NCBI RefSeq assembly: GCF_001040845.1
Contig: NZ_CP011941.1
Location: 1 to 48,876, forward strand
DNA from: Synechococcus sp. WH 8020
GTDB taxonomy: Bacteria; Cyanobacteriota; Cyanobacteriia; PCC-6307; Cyanobiaceae
Length of the DNA: 48,876 nucleotides
Reading direction: 5' to 3'
Within the stretch, counting starts at the first letter, position 1. Each line of letters begins with the position of its first letter. The position numbers and the translations under genes were made by a program. The notes under the pieces were generated by a model. It was not told the origin of the DNA. It was given only the letters and a program-made list of their open reading frames with translations, and did no database searches. This document shows positions 8,131 through 17,288 of the stretch, one piece after another.

Positions 8131-9837
8131 ATGACTCAGCAGCAGCCGTGGTGGAACGGTGCCGTCATCTATCAGCTGATCGTGCGCAGCTATGCCGATG
8201 GCAATGGTGATGGGATCGGCGACCTGCAGGGTCTGGCTAATCGCCTGCCCTATCTCCGTTGGTTGGGTGTGGAAGCGATCTGGCTCACCCCGATTTATCC
8301 ATCTCCCCTGCAGGACGGTGGATACGACATCACCGACTTCAAATCCATCCATCCAGAACTGGGGGATCTAGCGGCCTTTCATCGGGTCTTGATCGCTGCC
8401 CATTCCCACGGCATCAAGGTGATCATGGACCTAGTGCTGAATCACACCAGCACTCTCCATCCTTGGTTCCAGCGTGCCCGTTGGGCCCCAGAAGGGAGCC
8501 CTGAACGGGATGTATACGTGTGGAGTGATGACCCCAAGCGCTATGCCGATGCACCAGTGCTGTTTCGTCACTTCGAGTCTTCGAACTGGGAATGGGACGA
8601 GGTGGCGCAGCAGTACTACCTCCATCGCTTTTTGCGCCATCAACCCGACCTCAATTACGACAGCCCCGTCGTGCAGGAGGAGATGCTCGATGTGGTGGAC
8701 TTTTGGATTGAACGAGGCGTGGATGGCTTCCGTCTCGATGCGGTTCCATTTCTCTGTGAAGCCGAGGGATCTCGCTGTGAAGGGTTGCCTGAAACCCACG
8801 AATTCCTTAAGCGCTTGCGGGCTCGGGTGGATCGCCATGGTAAGGATGTCTTGCTTCTTGCTGAAGCGATTCAACCGGTGGAGGAGGCTGCGCCTTACCT
8901 CGCCGATGACGAACTGCATGGAGCGTTTAACTTCGCCCTAACGGCTCACCTGTTCGCCTCGATCGCTAGTGGCACGGTGGAGGCCTTGCGCGAGTGTTTG
9001 CAGGCGGCTCAGAACGCGGTTGGTGGTTGTCGCTGGGCCTTGCCGTTACGCAATCACGATGAACTTTGGCTGGGGGATGGCCATCTGGTTCCAGAAGAGG
9101 TGATTCAAACGATCCGAGCCGGATTGCACCAGGGACAGGGCCATTGGCTGAACTGGGGCATCAATCGGCGTCTTGCGCCTTTGCTCAATGGTGATCCCGG
9201 TTCCAATCGGGTGATGCATGCTCTGCTGTATAGCCTTCCAGGTCTCCCATGCCTCTACTACGGCGATGAGCTGGGGATGGGGGATTGGCCGGGCTTGCGC
9301 GACCGCGATCCGAACCGTACCCCGATGGCCTGGACGCCTGGACGGAATGGTGGATTTTCAACGGCTCCAGATCCACTGTTGGTGTTGCCGCCCATCACGG
9401 CTCCCGGCTACGACTATCGGGTTGTGAATGTTGAAGTTCAGAAGCAGCTCCCTGGATCGCTTCTGAATTGGCATCGGCGCATGCTCACCTGCCGCAAGCT
9501 GCTTCCAGCTCTGCGCAATGGCGATTTTGAGCTGTTGGATTGCGCCCATCCCGGCGTGATCGTGTACGTGCGCGCGAACGCCACGATGACGGTGCTGGTG
9601 GCGGCCAACCTCTCCGCCGCTGGGGCATCCTTTCGCCTGGATTTGAGCCGATGGTCTGGTGAACGCACCCGTGAGGTGCTGTGGGGATGTGACTACCCGC
9701 CTGCCGATGCTGAATGGTTTGTTTACCTCGCTGCGCACGGGTTCAGTTGGTGGTTGATTGGTGAGGTGGAGGAAACCGACAACAGCAGCGAGGAGGTTGA
9801 AGCTCAGCAGGACAAGTTGAGCTCCGGCGGCGTGTAA
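8131..9837 (+). CDS. treS: Trehalose synthase-like GH13 enzyme (maltose alpha-D-glucosyltransferase)
   Basis: A 568-residue GH13 alpha-amylase superfamily enzyme closest in pattern to TreS, which interconverts maltose and trehalose. It shows VIYQLIVRSYADGNGDGIGD at the N-terminus, region I DLVLNH, region II VDGFRLDAVPFL (nucleophile Asp), region III LLLAEA (acid Glu), region IV LRNHDE, and the TreS-like stretches LYSLPGLPCLYYGDELGMGD, RTPMAW, RNGGFS and NVEVQ. I chose ATG at 8131; a GTG at 8080 in frame would add 17 residues. The 3' end overlaps the 3' end of glpD by 34 bp in convergent orientation. Close relatives act on other alpha-glucosides, and proximity to glpK/glpD leaves open a role with glucosylglycerol. 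Confidence 0.85.
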   Translation: MTQQQPWWNGAVIYQLIVRSYADGNGDGIGDLQGLANRLPYLRWLGVEAIWLTPIYPSPLQDGGYDITDFKSIHPELGDLAAFHRVLIAAHSHGIKVIMDLVLNHTSTLHPWFQRARWAPEGSPERDVYVWSDDPKRYADAPVLFRHFESSNWEWDEVAQQYYLHRFLRHQPDLNYDSPVVQEEMLDVVDFWIERGVDGFRLDAVPFLCEAEGSRCEGLPETHEFLKRLRARVDRHGKDVLLLAEAIQPVEEAAPYLADDELHGAFNFALTAHLFASIASGTVEALRECLQAAQNAVGGCRWALPLRNHDELWLGDGHLVPEEVIQTIRAGLHQGQGHWLNWGINRRLAPLLNGDPGSNRVMHALLYSLPGLPCLYYGDELGMGDWPGLRDRDPNRTPMAWTPGRNGGFSTAPDPLLVLPPITAPGYDYRVVNVEVQKQLPGSLLNWHRRMLTCRKLLPALRNGDFELLDCAHPGVIVYVRANATMTVLVAANLSAAGASFRLDLSRWSGERTREVLWGCDYPPADAEWFVYLAAHGFSWWLIGEVEETDNSSEEVEAQQDKLSSGGV

Positions 9838-11381
9838 GGAGCGTCCACGCCCGCCTCTTCAAGAAGGGCTTGAACCTGCGGGAGCAGGCGCTCGGCTTCG
9901 TCTTGATCCACCATGGCCAAACGGCAGCGACGGGCGAGGACATCCGTTGCCGTGCAGGCGTGTTCAGCGCTGATGGCATGGCGAAATTCACCGCGGCACA
10001 CAGGGATCACATCACTCAACGGCTCGCGATCACTTTCATTCCAGCTGGCCACGAGTGCAGCTGCTTCCAAGCCGAAACTGGCTTGCAGGTGGGCCCTTTG
10101 CTGATCACGAAGAGAGGTCTCGGGCAGCAGACGCTCCAGGGCGCTGACTTGCTCCTGCAGCAGTGTGGGAGTGCGTTTGGGGTCTTGATCTGTGCCGATC
10201 AGCGGCAGCGCAGCGGGATCTGGAAGGGGGCTCCCGAATTGCTCTTCCACCGCCTTGAGGGTGTCGATCGCCATCGGTCTGCAGGTGGTCCATTTCCCCC
10301 CCATCACGCTGATGAGGCCGCTGTTGAGCCTTTCAACCTCGTGCTCCCGCACGACCCTGCTGCTGTTCACTTCGGCACCGGCTGGCTTGAGCAGCGGTCG
10401 TCCGCCAGCCCAACAGCTCCCTACATCGGGTTGGCCCAGATCGGGGAACCAGCGCTTCACGTAATCGAGCAAATAGTTTTGCTCGTCTTCGGATGGAGCT
10501 GCTGCGCTCGCTTGGGTGCAGGGCGTGTCTGTGGTGCCAACCAGGGTGCGACCAAAGAACGGCAACATGAATAAAACGCGTCCGTCATCGGTGGATGGCA
10601 ACAGCAAGCCGAGTCCCTCAGGGCAGAGGTTGTCTCGCAACACCAGATGCACCCCTCTGCTGGTGAGCATGCGCATGGAGCAGTTGGGGGCGGCCATCCG
10701 GCGGATGGCATCTGCATGGATGCCTGTGGCATTCACAATGGCCCTGGCTTCCCAGCGCTCTTGTTCTCCCTTGTGGTTTTCGCTGATGGCAGCACAGACC
10801 TGACCTTGGCTGTTGCGTTCCAGCTCGCGAACCTTGGTGCGGGTCCGCAGCACAGCACCGGCTCGTTCAGCCGTGAGAGCCAGCAGCACATTCAGGCGAG
10901 CATCATCGAATTGGCCATCGCTATAGGCCACTCCGCGTTGAACATCGGGACGCAGCAGAGGTAGGGCCTGTTTGAGTTGCTTGGACGAGAGCAAACGACT
11001 GCTTCCGATCCCAGCCCGACCGGATAAGGCGTCATAAAGCCCAAGGCCGATGCGGTAGTAGGCCTGGCCGAGGCGACAGTCGCTGGGCAGCGCCAGTTCA
11101 AGGCGTTGGGCTAAAAATGGGGCTTGATCCAGCCAGTGACCTCTCTCGAACAAGGCTTCCCGCACCAAGCGCAATTGGGCGAGGTCGGCTGTTTTGAAGG
11201 CAAGTTCGAGATAACGAACACCTCCATGCAGGAGCTTGGTGCTGCGGCAGCTGGTGCCACTGCCGAGGTCATGGCCCTCGAGCAGTGCAACCCGCAGGCC
11301 GCGGCGGACCGCTTCATAGGCCACGCTGCATCCACTGGCCCCGCCGCCGATGACCACGAGGTCAAAACGTTGATCAGCCAT
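9804..11381 (-). CDS. glpD: FAD-dependent glycerol-3-phosphate dehydrogenase
   Basis: A 525-residue membrane-associated flavoenzyme oxidising sn-glycerol 3-phosphate to dihydroxyacetone phosphate and passing electrons to quinone. The N-terminal FAD-binding signature DLVVIGGGASGCSVAYEAVR is followed by the GlpD family stretch TKLLHGGVRYLE. Further on are GIHADAIRRMA, VMGGKWTTCRPMA and a C-terminal helical domain with the conserved pattern DVLARRCRL. Its start codon overlaps the glpK stop by 8 bp, so the two are translationally coupled and together take glycerol into glycolysis. The 3' end overlaps that of the treS-like gene on the opposite strand. Confidence 0.95.
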   Translation of the reverse strand: MADQRFDLVVIGGGASGCSVAYEAVRRGLRVALLEGHDLGSGTSCRSTKLLHGGVRYLELAFKTADLAQLRLVREALFERGHWLDQAPFLAQRLELALPSDCRLGQAYYRIGLGLYDALSGRAGIGSSRLLSSKQLKQALPLLRPDVQRGVAYSDGQFDDARLNVLLALTAERAGAVLRTRTKVRELERNSQGQVCAAISENHKGEQERWEARAIVNATGIHADAIRRMAAPNCSMRMLTSRGVHLVLRDNLCPEGLGLLLPSTDDGRVLFMLPFFGRTLVGTTDTPCTQASAAAPSEDEQNYLLDYVKRWFPDLGQPDVGSCWAGGRPLLKPAGAEVNSSRVVREHEVERLNSGLISVMGGKWTTCRPMAIDTLKAVEEQFGSPLPDPAALPLIGTDQDPKRTPTLLQEQVSALERLLPETSLRDQQRAHLQASFGLEAAALVASWNESDREPLSDVIPVCRGEFRHAISAEHACTATDVLARRCRLAMVDQDEAERLLPQVQALLEEAGVDAPYTPPELNLSC

Positions 11382-12885
11382 TCCAGTGCAGGCTCCTAGT
11401 CACAGCATCGTTCCAACGCTGGAGCCAGCATTGGCGCTGCTCCAGGGTTTGTAAGGGCTTAAACACCCTGGAGTCTTGGCTTCGATTCGGTACCAAGTCC
11501 TTGAGGTCTGCAATCGCGCCGGCTTGTAAGCCAGCGAACAGGGCCACCCCACGAGCGGTGCTTTCCAGGTGAACTGGGCGGCGCACGTTTAAACCAGTGC
11601 TGTCGGCTTGGGCTTGCAAGAGCAGATCGGAAGCAGCTGCTCCTCCATCCACAGCAAGCTCCCCGAGGCTTTGCTCCATGGCTTGCTCTGCCAACTCCAC
11701 AAGACTGGCAACGGAGAGGGCGATTCCCTCCAGGGCGGCTCGGGCGATATGGCCTCGGCGGGTGTCGCGGGTGAGCCCGATCAAGAGACCACGGGCAGTG
11801 GGGTCCCAGTGGGGTGTGCCCCATCCGGTGAAGGCTGGAACAAGCATCACCCCGGCGGCGTTCTCCACCTCTTGCGCCAGGGGATTGACCTCCTCGGCAC
11901 TGCGAATGATGCCAAGGCCGTCGCGCAGCCATTGCACCACCGTGCCCGCATTGAATAGGCTTCCCTCTAAGCAATAGGTGGGTGTCCCGTGCTCATCGGT
12001 CCAGCCCAGGGTGCTGAGTAGGCCAGCGTCGGAATGGCGGATGGTTGCACCGGTGTTCACGACGAGAAAGGCCCCGGTGCCATAGGTGCATTTGCCTTCG
12101 CCTGGTTGCAGGCAGAGTTGCCCCAGGGTGGCGGCCTGTTGGTCGCCAAGCAGGGCTTGAATGGGCACGCCAGAGAAGGGCAAGCCTGCTTGAATCACTC
12201 CGAAATCTCCACGGCAGGGCCTGAGATCTGGGAGGGCCTGCTTGGGTAAGCCAATTTCAGCGCAAGCATCATCGATCCATTGCCGCTGTTTCAGATCCAT
12301 CAGCAGGGTGCGGCTGGCATTGCTCATGTCTGTGGCATGAACTGTTCCGCCACTGAGCTGCCATAGGAGCCAGCTGTCCACCGTTCCAAAGCAGAGATCA
12401 CCCTGGGCCGCGGCTCTGCTTGCGGCGGACTCATGGTCGAGAAGCCAGCGAATTTTGCTCGCGCTGAAATAGGGGTCCAGCATCAGGCCGGTTTGGGCTC
12501 TCCAGCTCGTTTCAAGGCCGCTTGCCTTCCATTGCGCACAGAGATCGGCGGTGCGACCGTCCTGCCAAACCAGGGCTGGGCCGCAGGGGCTGCCATCGCT
12601 CCGTTTCCAGAGCGTGGTGGTTTCGCGCTGATTGGTAATTCCGCAGCTGATCACGGCTTTGCGCTGCTCTGGAGTGATCGCCTGCTCAAGGCGGCTCATC
12701 GCCAGGCGCTGGCTTTCCCAGATCGCCAAGGGACTTTGTTCCACCCAGCCATCGGCGGGATAGTGAATTTCAAGAGGGGCGGAAGCGCTAGCGACTGGGC
12801 GGCCATCCGTATCGAATAAAGCAGCGCGTGAGCTGCTGGTGCCTTGATCTAGTGCGAGCAGGAGGGGCGGTTCTGCCATAGCCAT
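11374..12885 (-). CDS. glpK: Glycerol kinase
   Basis: A 503-residue FGGY-family kinase that phosphorylates glycerol to glycerol 3-phosphate, the substrate of the next gene, glpD. Family features in order: LALDQGTSSSRAALFD (phosphate-1 motif), CGITNQRETTTLW, PALVWQDGRTA, the mid-protein KCTYGTGAFLVVNTG (phosphate-2) and DGGAAASDLLLQAQAD (adenosine motif). Length matches the family. Start is ATG at 12885 (MAMAEPP); a second ATG two codons later is possible. Only about 20 bp separate it from the divergent GH13 gene, so both promoters must overlap the opposite coding region. Glycerol may come from breakdown of the osmolyte glucosylglycerol, which many marine Synechococcus make (inference). Confidence 0.96.
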   Translation of the reverse strand: MAMAEPPLLLALDQGTSSSRAALFDTDGRPVASASAPLEIHYPADGWVEQSPLAIWESQRLAMSRLEQAITPEQRKAVISCGITNQRETTTLWKRSDGSPCGPALVWQDGRTADLCAQWKASGLETSWRAQTGLMLDPYFSASKIRWLLDHESAASRAAAQGDLCFGTVDSWLLWQLSGGTVHATDMSNASRTLLMDLKQRQWIDDACAEIGLPKQALPDLRPCRGDFGVIQAGLPFSGVPIQALLGDQQAATLGQLCLQPGEGKCTYGTGAFLVVNTGATIRHSDAGLLSTLGWTDEHGTPTYCLEGSLFNAGTVVQWLRDGLGIIRSAEEVNPLAQEVENAAGVMLVPAFTGWGTPHWDPTARGLLIGLTRDTRRGHIARAALEGIALSVASLVELAEQAMEQSLGELAVDGGAAASDLLLQAQADSTGLNVRRPVHLESTARGVALFAGLQAGAIADLKDLVPNRSQDSRVFKPLQTLEQRQCWLQRWNDAVTRSLHWNG

Positions 12886-12906
12886 CTCTTTTCCTACTTG
12901 CTAGCG

Positions 12907-14364
12907 ATGGGATCAGAGGCCTGCAAAGGAATGGCGGAGACCCCACGCATTGGCCAGTTCCCCGCTTGGGTTGCTGAGGCGGTGGTGTATCAAGTGTTTC
13001 CTGACCGTTTTCGCCGCAGCGGCCGGGTGAAAGCCCAGCAGGGTTTGTCGTTGCAGCCCTGGGGTACAGAGCCCTTAGAGCATGGGTTTCAGGGGGGAGA
13101 TCTGTATGGCGTGATCGAGGCTCTCGACCACCTTCAAGGGTTGGGAGTGACCTGCTTGTATCTCACGCCGGTGTTTAGTTCGGCGGCCAACCATCGCTAT
13201 CACACCTACAACTATCTCGAGGTGGATCCTCTCCTGGGAGGTAATCAGGCCCTTGATGCCCTGATTGCTGCGGTGCATCAACGAGGCATGCGCCTGATCT
13301 TGGATGGGGTGTTCAACCATTGCGGGCGAGGCTTTTGGGCGTTTCATCATTTGCTGGAAAACGGTGACCGCTCCCCCTATCGCCAGTGGTTCCATGTGCA
13401 TCAGTGGCCGCTGCGGCCCTATCCGCGCAGGGGCCAGGCCTGTGGCTACAGCTGCTGGTGGAATGATCCAGCGCTACCGAAGTTCAACCACGACCATGCC
13501 CCCGTCAAGGAGCACCTATTAGCTGTTGGGAAGTACTGGCTTGAAAGGGGAATCGACGGTTGGCGTTTGGACGTTCCCGATGAGGTGCCAGCACAGTTTT
13601 GGATGGACTTTCGGCGCATGGTGAAGGCGGTGAACCCGGAGGCCTGGATCGTGGGTGAGATTTGGGGCGATGCCCGGCCCTGGCTGCAAGGGGAGCATTT
13701 CGATGGGGTGATGAATTACCGCTTGGGCTGGAGCAGCCTCTGCTGGGTGGCTGGCTCTCGCCTGCGGTGTCGTTATCACAATCCGATGTACCCGTTGCGC
13801 CCCCTCGAGACGGAGGCATTGCTTGAGATCTGGTCTGAGACGCAGGGATGGTACGAGCCGGAGGTGAATCGGTGCCAGCTCAATCTTTTGGATAGTCACG
13901 ATGTGCCCCGGGCCTTGCACAGCCTGAAAGGAGATGTGGCTGCGCTGTCTCTGGCGTTGCTGATGTTGATGCTTCAGCCCGGGGCCCCTTGCCTGTACTA
14001 CGGAACGGAAGTGGGCCTGGAGGGTGGTTCCGAACCGGCCTGTCGCGAGGCGATGCCGTGGGAAGAGCCTTGGCCCCATGATTTGTGCACGATGATCAAG
14101 GCGTTAACCAAGATTCGCCAACAGGTTGAGGCGTTGAGTGAGCGTGGGCTTTTCTGGCAGGCTCACGCCAGTGATGGCCTCATAGGCCGTGCGCCTGGGG
14201 TGGTAGTGGTTGTGAACCGCTCTCGACGGAAGGCTTTGCTCCTGGAGGCTCACGATGTTCCGCAAGTGGGCTGGAAGACTGATGGCGCGTTGATTGGCAC
14301 CTACCAGGGTGGGCGCCATTCACTTGGTCCTCAATCAGCGATCCTGTTTAAAGCTCTTGGATGA
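12907..14364 (+). CDS. GH13 alpha-amylase/cyclomaltodextrinase-like glycosidase
   Basis: A GH13 enzyme of about 485 residues. It has the cyclomaltodextrinase/neopullulanase style opening VVYQVFPDRF and GGDLYGVIEALDHLQGLGVT, then region I DGVFNHCGRGF, region II GIDGWRLDVPDEV (nucleophile Asp), region III IVGEIWGDARPWL (acid Glu) and region IV LLDSHDVPRAL. It lacks the N-terminal dimerisation domain usual in neopullulanases. No signal peptide, so it acts in the cytoplasm, probably on linear or cyclic maltodextrins or glycogen fragments. Start is uncertain: ATG 12907 is listed, with TTG 12898 and ATG 12931 also in frame. Divergent from glpK. The specificity cannot be fixed from motifs. Confidence 0.85.
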   Translation: MGSEACKGMAETPRIGQFPAWVAEAVVYQVFPDRFRRSGRVKAQQGLSLQPWGTEPLEHGFQGGDLYGVIEALDHLQGLGVTCLYLTPVFSSAANHRYHTYNYLEVDPLLGGNQALDALIAAVHQRGMRLILDGVFNHCGRGFWAFHHLLENGDRSPYRQWFHVHQWPLRPYPRRGQACGYSCWWNDPALPKFNHDHAPVKEHLLAVGKYWLERGIDGWRLDVPDEVPAQFWMDFRRMVKAVNPEAWIVGEIWGDARPWLQGEHFDGVMNYRLGWSSLCWVAGSRLRCRYHNPMYPLRPLETEALLEIWSETQGWYEPEVNRCQLNLLDSHDVPRALHSLKGDVAALSLALLMLMLQPGAPCLYYGTEVGLEGGSEPACREAMPWEEPWPHDLCTMIKALTKIRQQVEALSERGLFWQAHASDGLIGRAPGVVVVVNRSRRKALLLEAHDVPQVGWKTDGALIGTYQGGRHSLGPQSAILFKALG

Positions 14365-14392
14365 GTTTTACCTTCTGGACTCGCTCTGCTGA

Positions 14393-15049
14393 TTAAGCCT
14401 GCTTAAGCGTGTTGATGAGACCTAAGATTCTTTCTTGGTTGGCATGTTCTTGAAGCACGACAACACCAATCTTCTTGGATTTGATTTCAATGTTTTTCAG
14501 GACTTGATTCTCTGTTGGAAGGTCGGTAAGTGGGCATAGGTAAACATCAATAATGCGTTGTTGTAGGCACTCCAGGCTGTGGGGATTGGTGGTGTTTTTA
14601 GCTGAGGAGATAAGCCAGCCAGGTGGTGGTGGATTGAAAAGGGCACTGTCAAGCCATCGATTGGCATCAAGTCTCAAGCTTGATTTTCCTTGTAAGCGAG
14701 CCTCTTGATGAACTGTTCGCTCTAACTGAAGCAAGAGAGAATCGCCTTGGGGCTGCCAAATACTGCTTTCTTTCTTGAGTTTAATGCCGAAGACCTGAGC
14801 ACATTTTTTTTGATTCCGACTGATGGTTGTTTGGTGTTGATGAAAGAGTGTGCCTACCTTCTTCCCGGACTGAAGCCATATCATTCCATCAAAACTAGAA
14901 AGTAAATCTTGGCTAACCATGATCCTGGTGTCTGGTAGAAAAAGCCGTCGAAAGAAGCCTCGTTGCCAATCGATAGAACGTTTCTTAATTATGGGGCTCG
15001 CCCAGGTTGTGGGAGGTAATGCATGGAAATCATGCACTTTTGGGACCAT
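14393..15049 (-). CDS. Hypothetical HTH transcriptional regulator
   Basis: A 218-residue soluble protein with a likely helix-turn-helix at about residues 50-95: DLLSSFDGMIWLQSGKKVG, then HQHQTTISRNQKKCAQVFGI, which reads as a resistance to the pattern of a LysR/GntR-like wHTH (scanning helix with TTISR). A C-terminal part of about 110 residues includes NPPPPGWLIS and VYLCPLTDLP, which looks like a degenerate ligand-binding region much shorter than that of true LysR proteins. I regard it as a cyanobacteria-specific regulator of unknown target. It faces the GH13 gene convergently with 28 bp between them, and upstream lie the tRNA genes. Confidence 0.65.
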   Translation of the reverse strand: MVPKVHDFHALPPTTWASPIIKKRSIDWQRGFFRRLFLPDTRIMVSQDLLSSFDGMIWLQSGKKVGTLFHQHQTTISRNQKKCAQVFGIKLKKESSIWQPQGDSLLLQLERTVHQEARLQGKSSLRLDANRWLDSALFNPPPPGWLISSAKNTTNPHSLECLQQRIIDVYLCPLTDLPTENQVLKNIEIKSKKIGVVVLQEHANQERILGLINTLKQA

Positions 15050-15362
15050 GAATCGGCTTAATTGTTATCCCTTGCCGCCATCGATATCAATTGAGTGAAT
15101 GCAAGGGAAGCTCTCTTTCCGTTTGTTTTCATGCTTGCTTTGCCTTTTTTATGACTTCGCTAAAGCGGATGATTGGCAGGATAAAAGGAAATGCAACCTG
15201 ATCTGTTTCTGAACACAACACGCTGTTTGGCGTTCCCCTCGCGTGCAGGGTTTGCTGTTAATAAGACCTGGTTGGTTCAGTTTTGGTGGTTCAGCCATGC
15301 ATGCAACTGAATCACACCCCTGTCTTGTGAAGGGCCTGCTACCAATCAAGGTGTGAGATTGA
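15050..15362. other. Intergenic region, no gene seen
   Basis: About 310 bp between the HTH gene and the tRNA pair. It contains no ORF with family support and no convincing hairpin. A 66-codon minus-strand frame here has no start context or recognisable sequence. It presumably holds the HTH gene promoter at its left end and the trailer of the tRNA transcript at its right. Confidence 0.6.
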
Positions 15363-15434
<72 letters not shown>

Positions 15435-15444
15435 GTGTGGTGGA

Positions 15445-15526
15445 TGGGCCGGGTTGGATTTGAACCAACGTAGGCAGAGCCAGTGGATTTACAGTCCACC
15501 CCCATTAACCACTCGGGCACCGACCC
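15445..15526 (-). tRNA. tRNA-Tyr(GTA)
   Basis: An 82-nt class II tRNA on the minus strand. The acceptor GGGTCGG pairs with CCGGCCC (one G-T pair), the anticodon stem surrounds loop CTGTAAA with anticodon GTA, a long variable arm follows, and the T arm contains GGTTCAAATCC. The discriminator is A and CCA is not encoded. It is upstream of tRNA-Thr on the same strand and divergent from aroQ. Confidence 0.96.
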
Positions 15527-15593
15527 GAACCACACCCCCAGACATTACCAGCAAGGCTGTCGATACGATCAACCAATGTTTAAGAGTCGGGCC

Positions 15594-16049
15594 ATGCACC
15601 TGTTGCTGCTCAACGGCCCCAACCTCAATCTGCTGGGCCAGAGGGAACCAGGCCTCTACGGTCGCCAAACCCTGGATCAGATCGAGACGGCACTCAGTGA
15701 ACGGGCCAGCGCTGATGGCTTAGTGCTGGAGTGCTTCCAGAGCAATTTTGAAGGTGCCCTGGTGGACAGGATTCATCAGGCGATGGGGAAGGTGGATGGC
15801 ATCCTCATCAATGCAGGGGCTTACACCCATACCTCGATTGCAATCCGTGATGCCCTGCTGGGGGTCGCCATCCCCTATGTGGAGCTGCACTTGAGCAACA
15901 CCCATGCCCGTGAACCATTTCGGCATCGTTCATTTCTGGCCGACCATGCCGTTGGCGTGATTTGTGGTTTTGGCCCCGTCAGTTACGACTTGGCCTTGGA
16001 TGGTTTGGTCCGCCACCTGCGAAACGCTGTGAGCGGAGCGGAGGGGTGA
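15594..16049 (+). CDS. aroQ: Type II 3-dehydroquinate dehydratase
   Basis: A shikimate-pathway enzyme converting 3-dehydroquinate to 3-dehydroshikimate; type II forms are dodecamers. The 151 residues show [21 protein letters not shown] with the catalytic Tyr, [33 protein letters not shown], then [18 protein letters not shown] with the catalytic His, and [15 protein letters not shown] 15594 gives the usual family length; ATG 15576 would add six residues. The larger open frame reaches back into the divergent tRNA-Tyr gene and is not coding there. Its stop codon overlaps the miaE start (TGATG), so aroQ and miaE are translationally coupled. Confidence 0.95.
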   Translation: MHLLLLNGPNLNLLGQREPGLYGRQTLDQIETALSERASADGLVLECFQSNFEGALVDRIHQAMGKVDGILINAGAYTHTSIAIRDALLGVAIPYVELHLSNTHAREPFRHRSFLADHAVGVICGFGPVSYDLALDGLVRHLRNAVSGAEG

Positions 16050-16675
16050 TGGCTTCAACCTCTGTGGCCAGCATTCGTTGGTTGGCGGCACCTACCAGTG
16101 CGTCTTGGGTGCAGCAAGCGATTTCGAGACCGATGGAGGTCTTGATTGATCATGCGCATTGCGAGCGCAAAGCAGCGGGTTCTGCGGTGCAGCTGATGTT
16201 TCGTTATCTCTGCGAACCAGGCTTGGGGGAAGTGTTGAGTCCTTTGGCGCGTGAGGAGCTTGAGCATTTTGAACAGGTGCTTGCTTTGTTGCAGGCGCGA
16301 GGGCGCTATCTCGAGCCCTTGCCATCCCCGGGATATGGCGGCTTTCTTGCCAAGCACATTCGCAAAGAGGAGCCGCTGCGGATGCTCGATTCGTTTTTGG
16401 TGGCAGGTTTGATCGAAGCCCGCAGCCATGAACGAATGGCGTTGTTGGCGGAGCACAGCCCGGAGGACGATTTAAAGGACCTGTATGGAAGCTTGTTGTT
16501 GAGTGAGGCGCGCCATTTTGGTCTCTACTGGGTGATGTGTGAACAGCGGTGGGAGCGCTCGGTGATCGTGCCCCGCTTGGAGGAACTTGCACTGGTAGAA
16601 CACCAGGCTCTGATTGGGGATTTGGAGAAGCCAGAAGACGTCAGGATGCACAGCTGCGGCGTTGAACCACTTTGA
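16049..16675 (+). CDS. miaE: tRNA-(ms2io6A) hydroxylase MiaE
   Basis: A 208-residue ferritin-like di-iron monooxygenase that hydroxylates the isopentenyl side chain of ms2i6A37 in tRNAs reading U-initial codons. The iron ligands sit in the four-helix bundle: HAHCERKAAG, REELEHFEQVLALL, LVAGLIEARSHERM and LLLSEARHFGLYW. Length fits the family. The start ATG at 16049 overlaps the aroQ stop. The last ~125 bp (16541-16665) are repeated in degraded form near 19.5 kb, and a truncated integrase begins 36 bp downstream, so the 3' end of miaE looks like the insertion site of a mobile element. Confidence 0.92.
   Translation: MASTSVASIRWLAAPTSASWVQQAISRPMEVLIDHAHCERKAAGSAVQLMFRYLCEPGLGEVLSPLAREELEHFEQVLALLQARGRYLEPLPSPGYGGFLAKHIRKEEPLRMLDSFLVAGLIEARSHERMALLAEHSPEDDLKDLYGSLLLSEARHFGLYWVMCEQRWERSVIVPRLEELALVEHQALIGDLEKPEDVRMHSCGVEPL
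16541..16665. repeat. miaE 3'-end direct repeat, intact copy
   Basis: This segment of miaE, from GAACAGCGGTGGGAGCGCTC onward, is repeated in the same orientation at 19500-19624. In the first 60 aligned bases I count 11 mismatches. The two copies bracket the integrase remnant and the AT-rich small-ORF region, as expected for left and right ends of an element that inserted into the 3' end of miaE. Confidence 0.8.
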
Positions 16676-16710
16676 TTGACGTCACACAATCGCTCCACAT
16701 GTGGAACTGA

Positions 16711-17100
16711 GTGGCTGATGACTGCAACGCAACTCAGGTCGCTGGTGGTGGGAGCCTCTACTCACGAAAGCCAGTGGGAGACTGGGTTTGGCAGTTTTTC
16801 CTGTGGGAAGAAGGCGAAGGCAGGATCCGTCGTTCCACAACAACCAGAGACCTCAAGGAAGCCATGCGTATCGCCGAGCGTTGGACGCTCGAAGCCCGAT
16901 ACGCTCAAGCCCAAGGTTTCCAAATCATCTTCACTTCTGTGGGGTTCGCATTAGAGAAATACGGCGAACACGAAGAGACCCGCGTATCCACAGGTCAGCT
17001 GAAAAGCACAGAAAACATCCGCTACAACTACTGCTTTTTGATAAGGCTTTGTGCGCGAATAGTTGGCCTCGATCTACCACTTTCAATCCTCGCCCAATAG
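16711..17100 (+). pseudogene. Truncated phage-type integrase N-terminus
   Basis: The frame encodes 129 residues resembling the N-terminal arm-binding/SAM-like domains of tyrosine recombinases: VWQFFLWEEGEGRIRRSTTT, RDLKEAMRIAERWTLEARYA, then GQLKSTENIRYNY where the core-binding helices should continue. The catalytic domain (R-H-R-Y) is absent, and downstream DNA shows no continuation I can recognise. It begins 36 bp after miaE, the position expected for an integrase next to its attachment site. It is either a relic or, less likely, a free-standing excisionase-type small protein. The family call is by pattern only. Confidence 0.6.
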
Positions 17101-17288
17101 GCCTAAGACAGGGGTCTGATGCTTCGCCTGGAGGGTGGAAAGAATGCTTATGCAACAGTGCTTTTTGATTCTGAATTTTAATACTTGCCCGCCATAACTG
17201 ACGCATCATTTGTTGTCAATTTTTTGCGTCTGATGCATTGCAGGGTCGGTGTCACTGATTGGATGAGGTGAGTTCTCGGTGGATTTAG

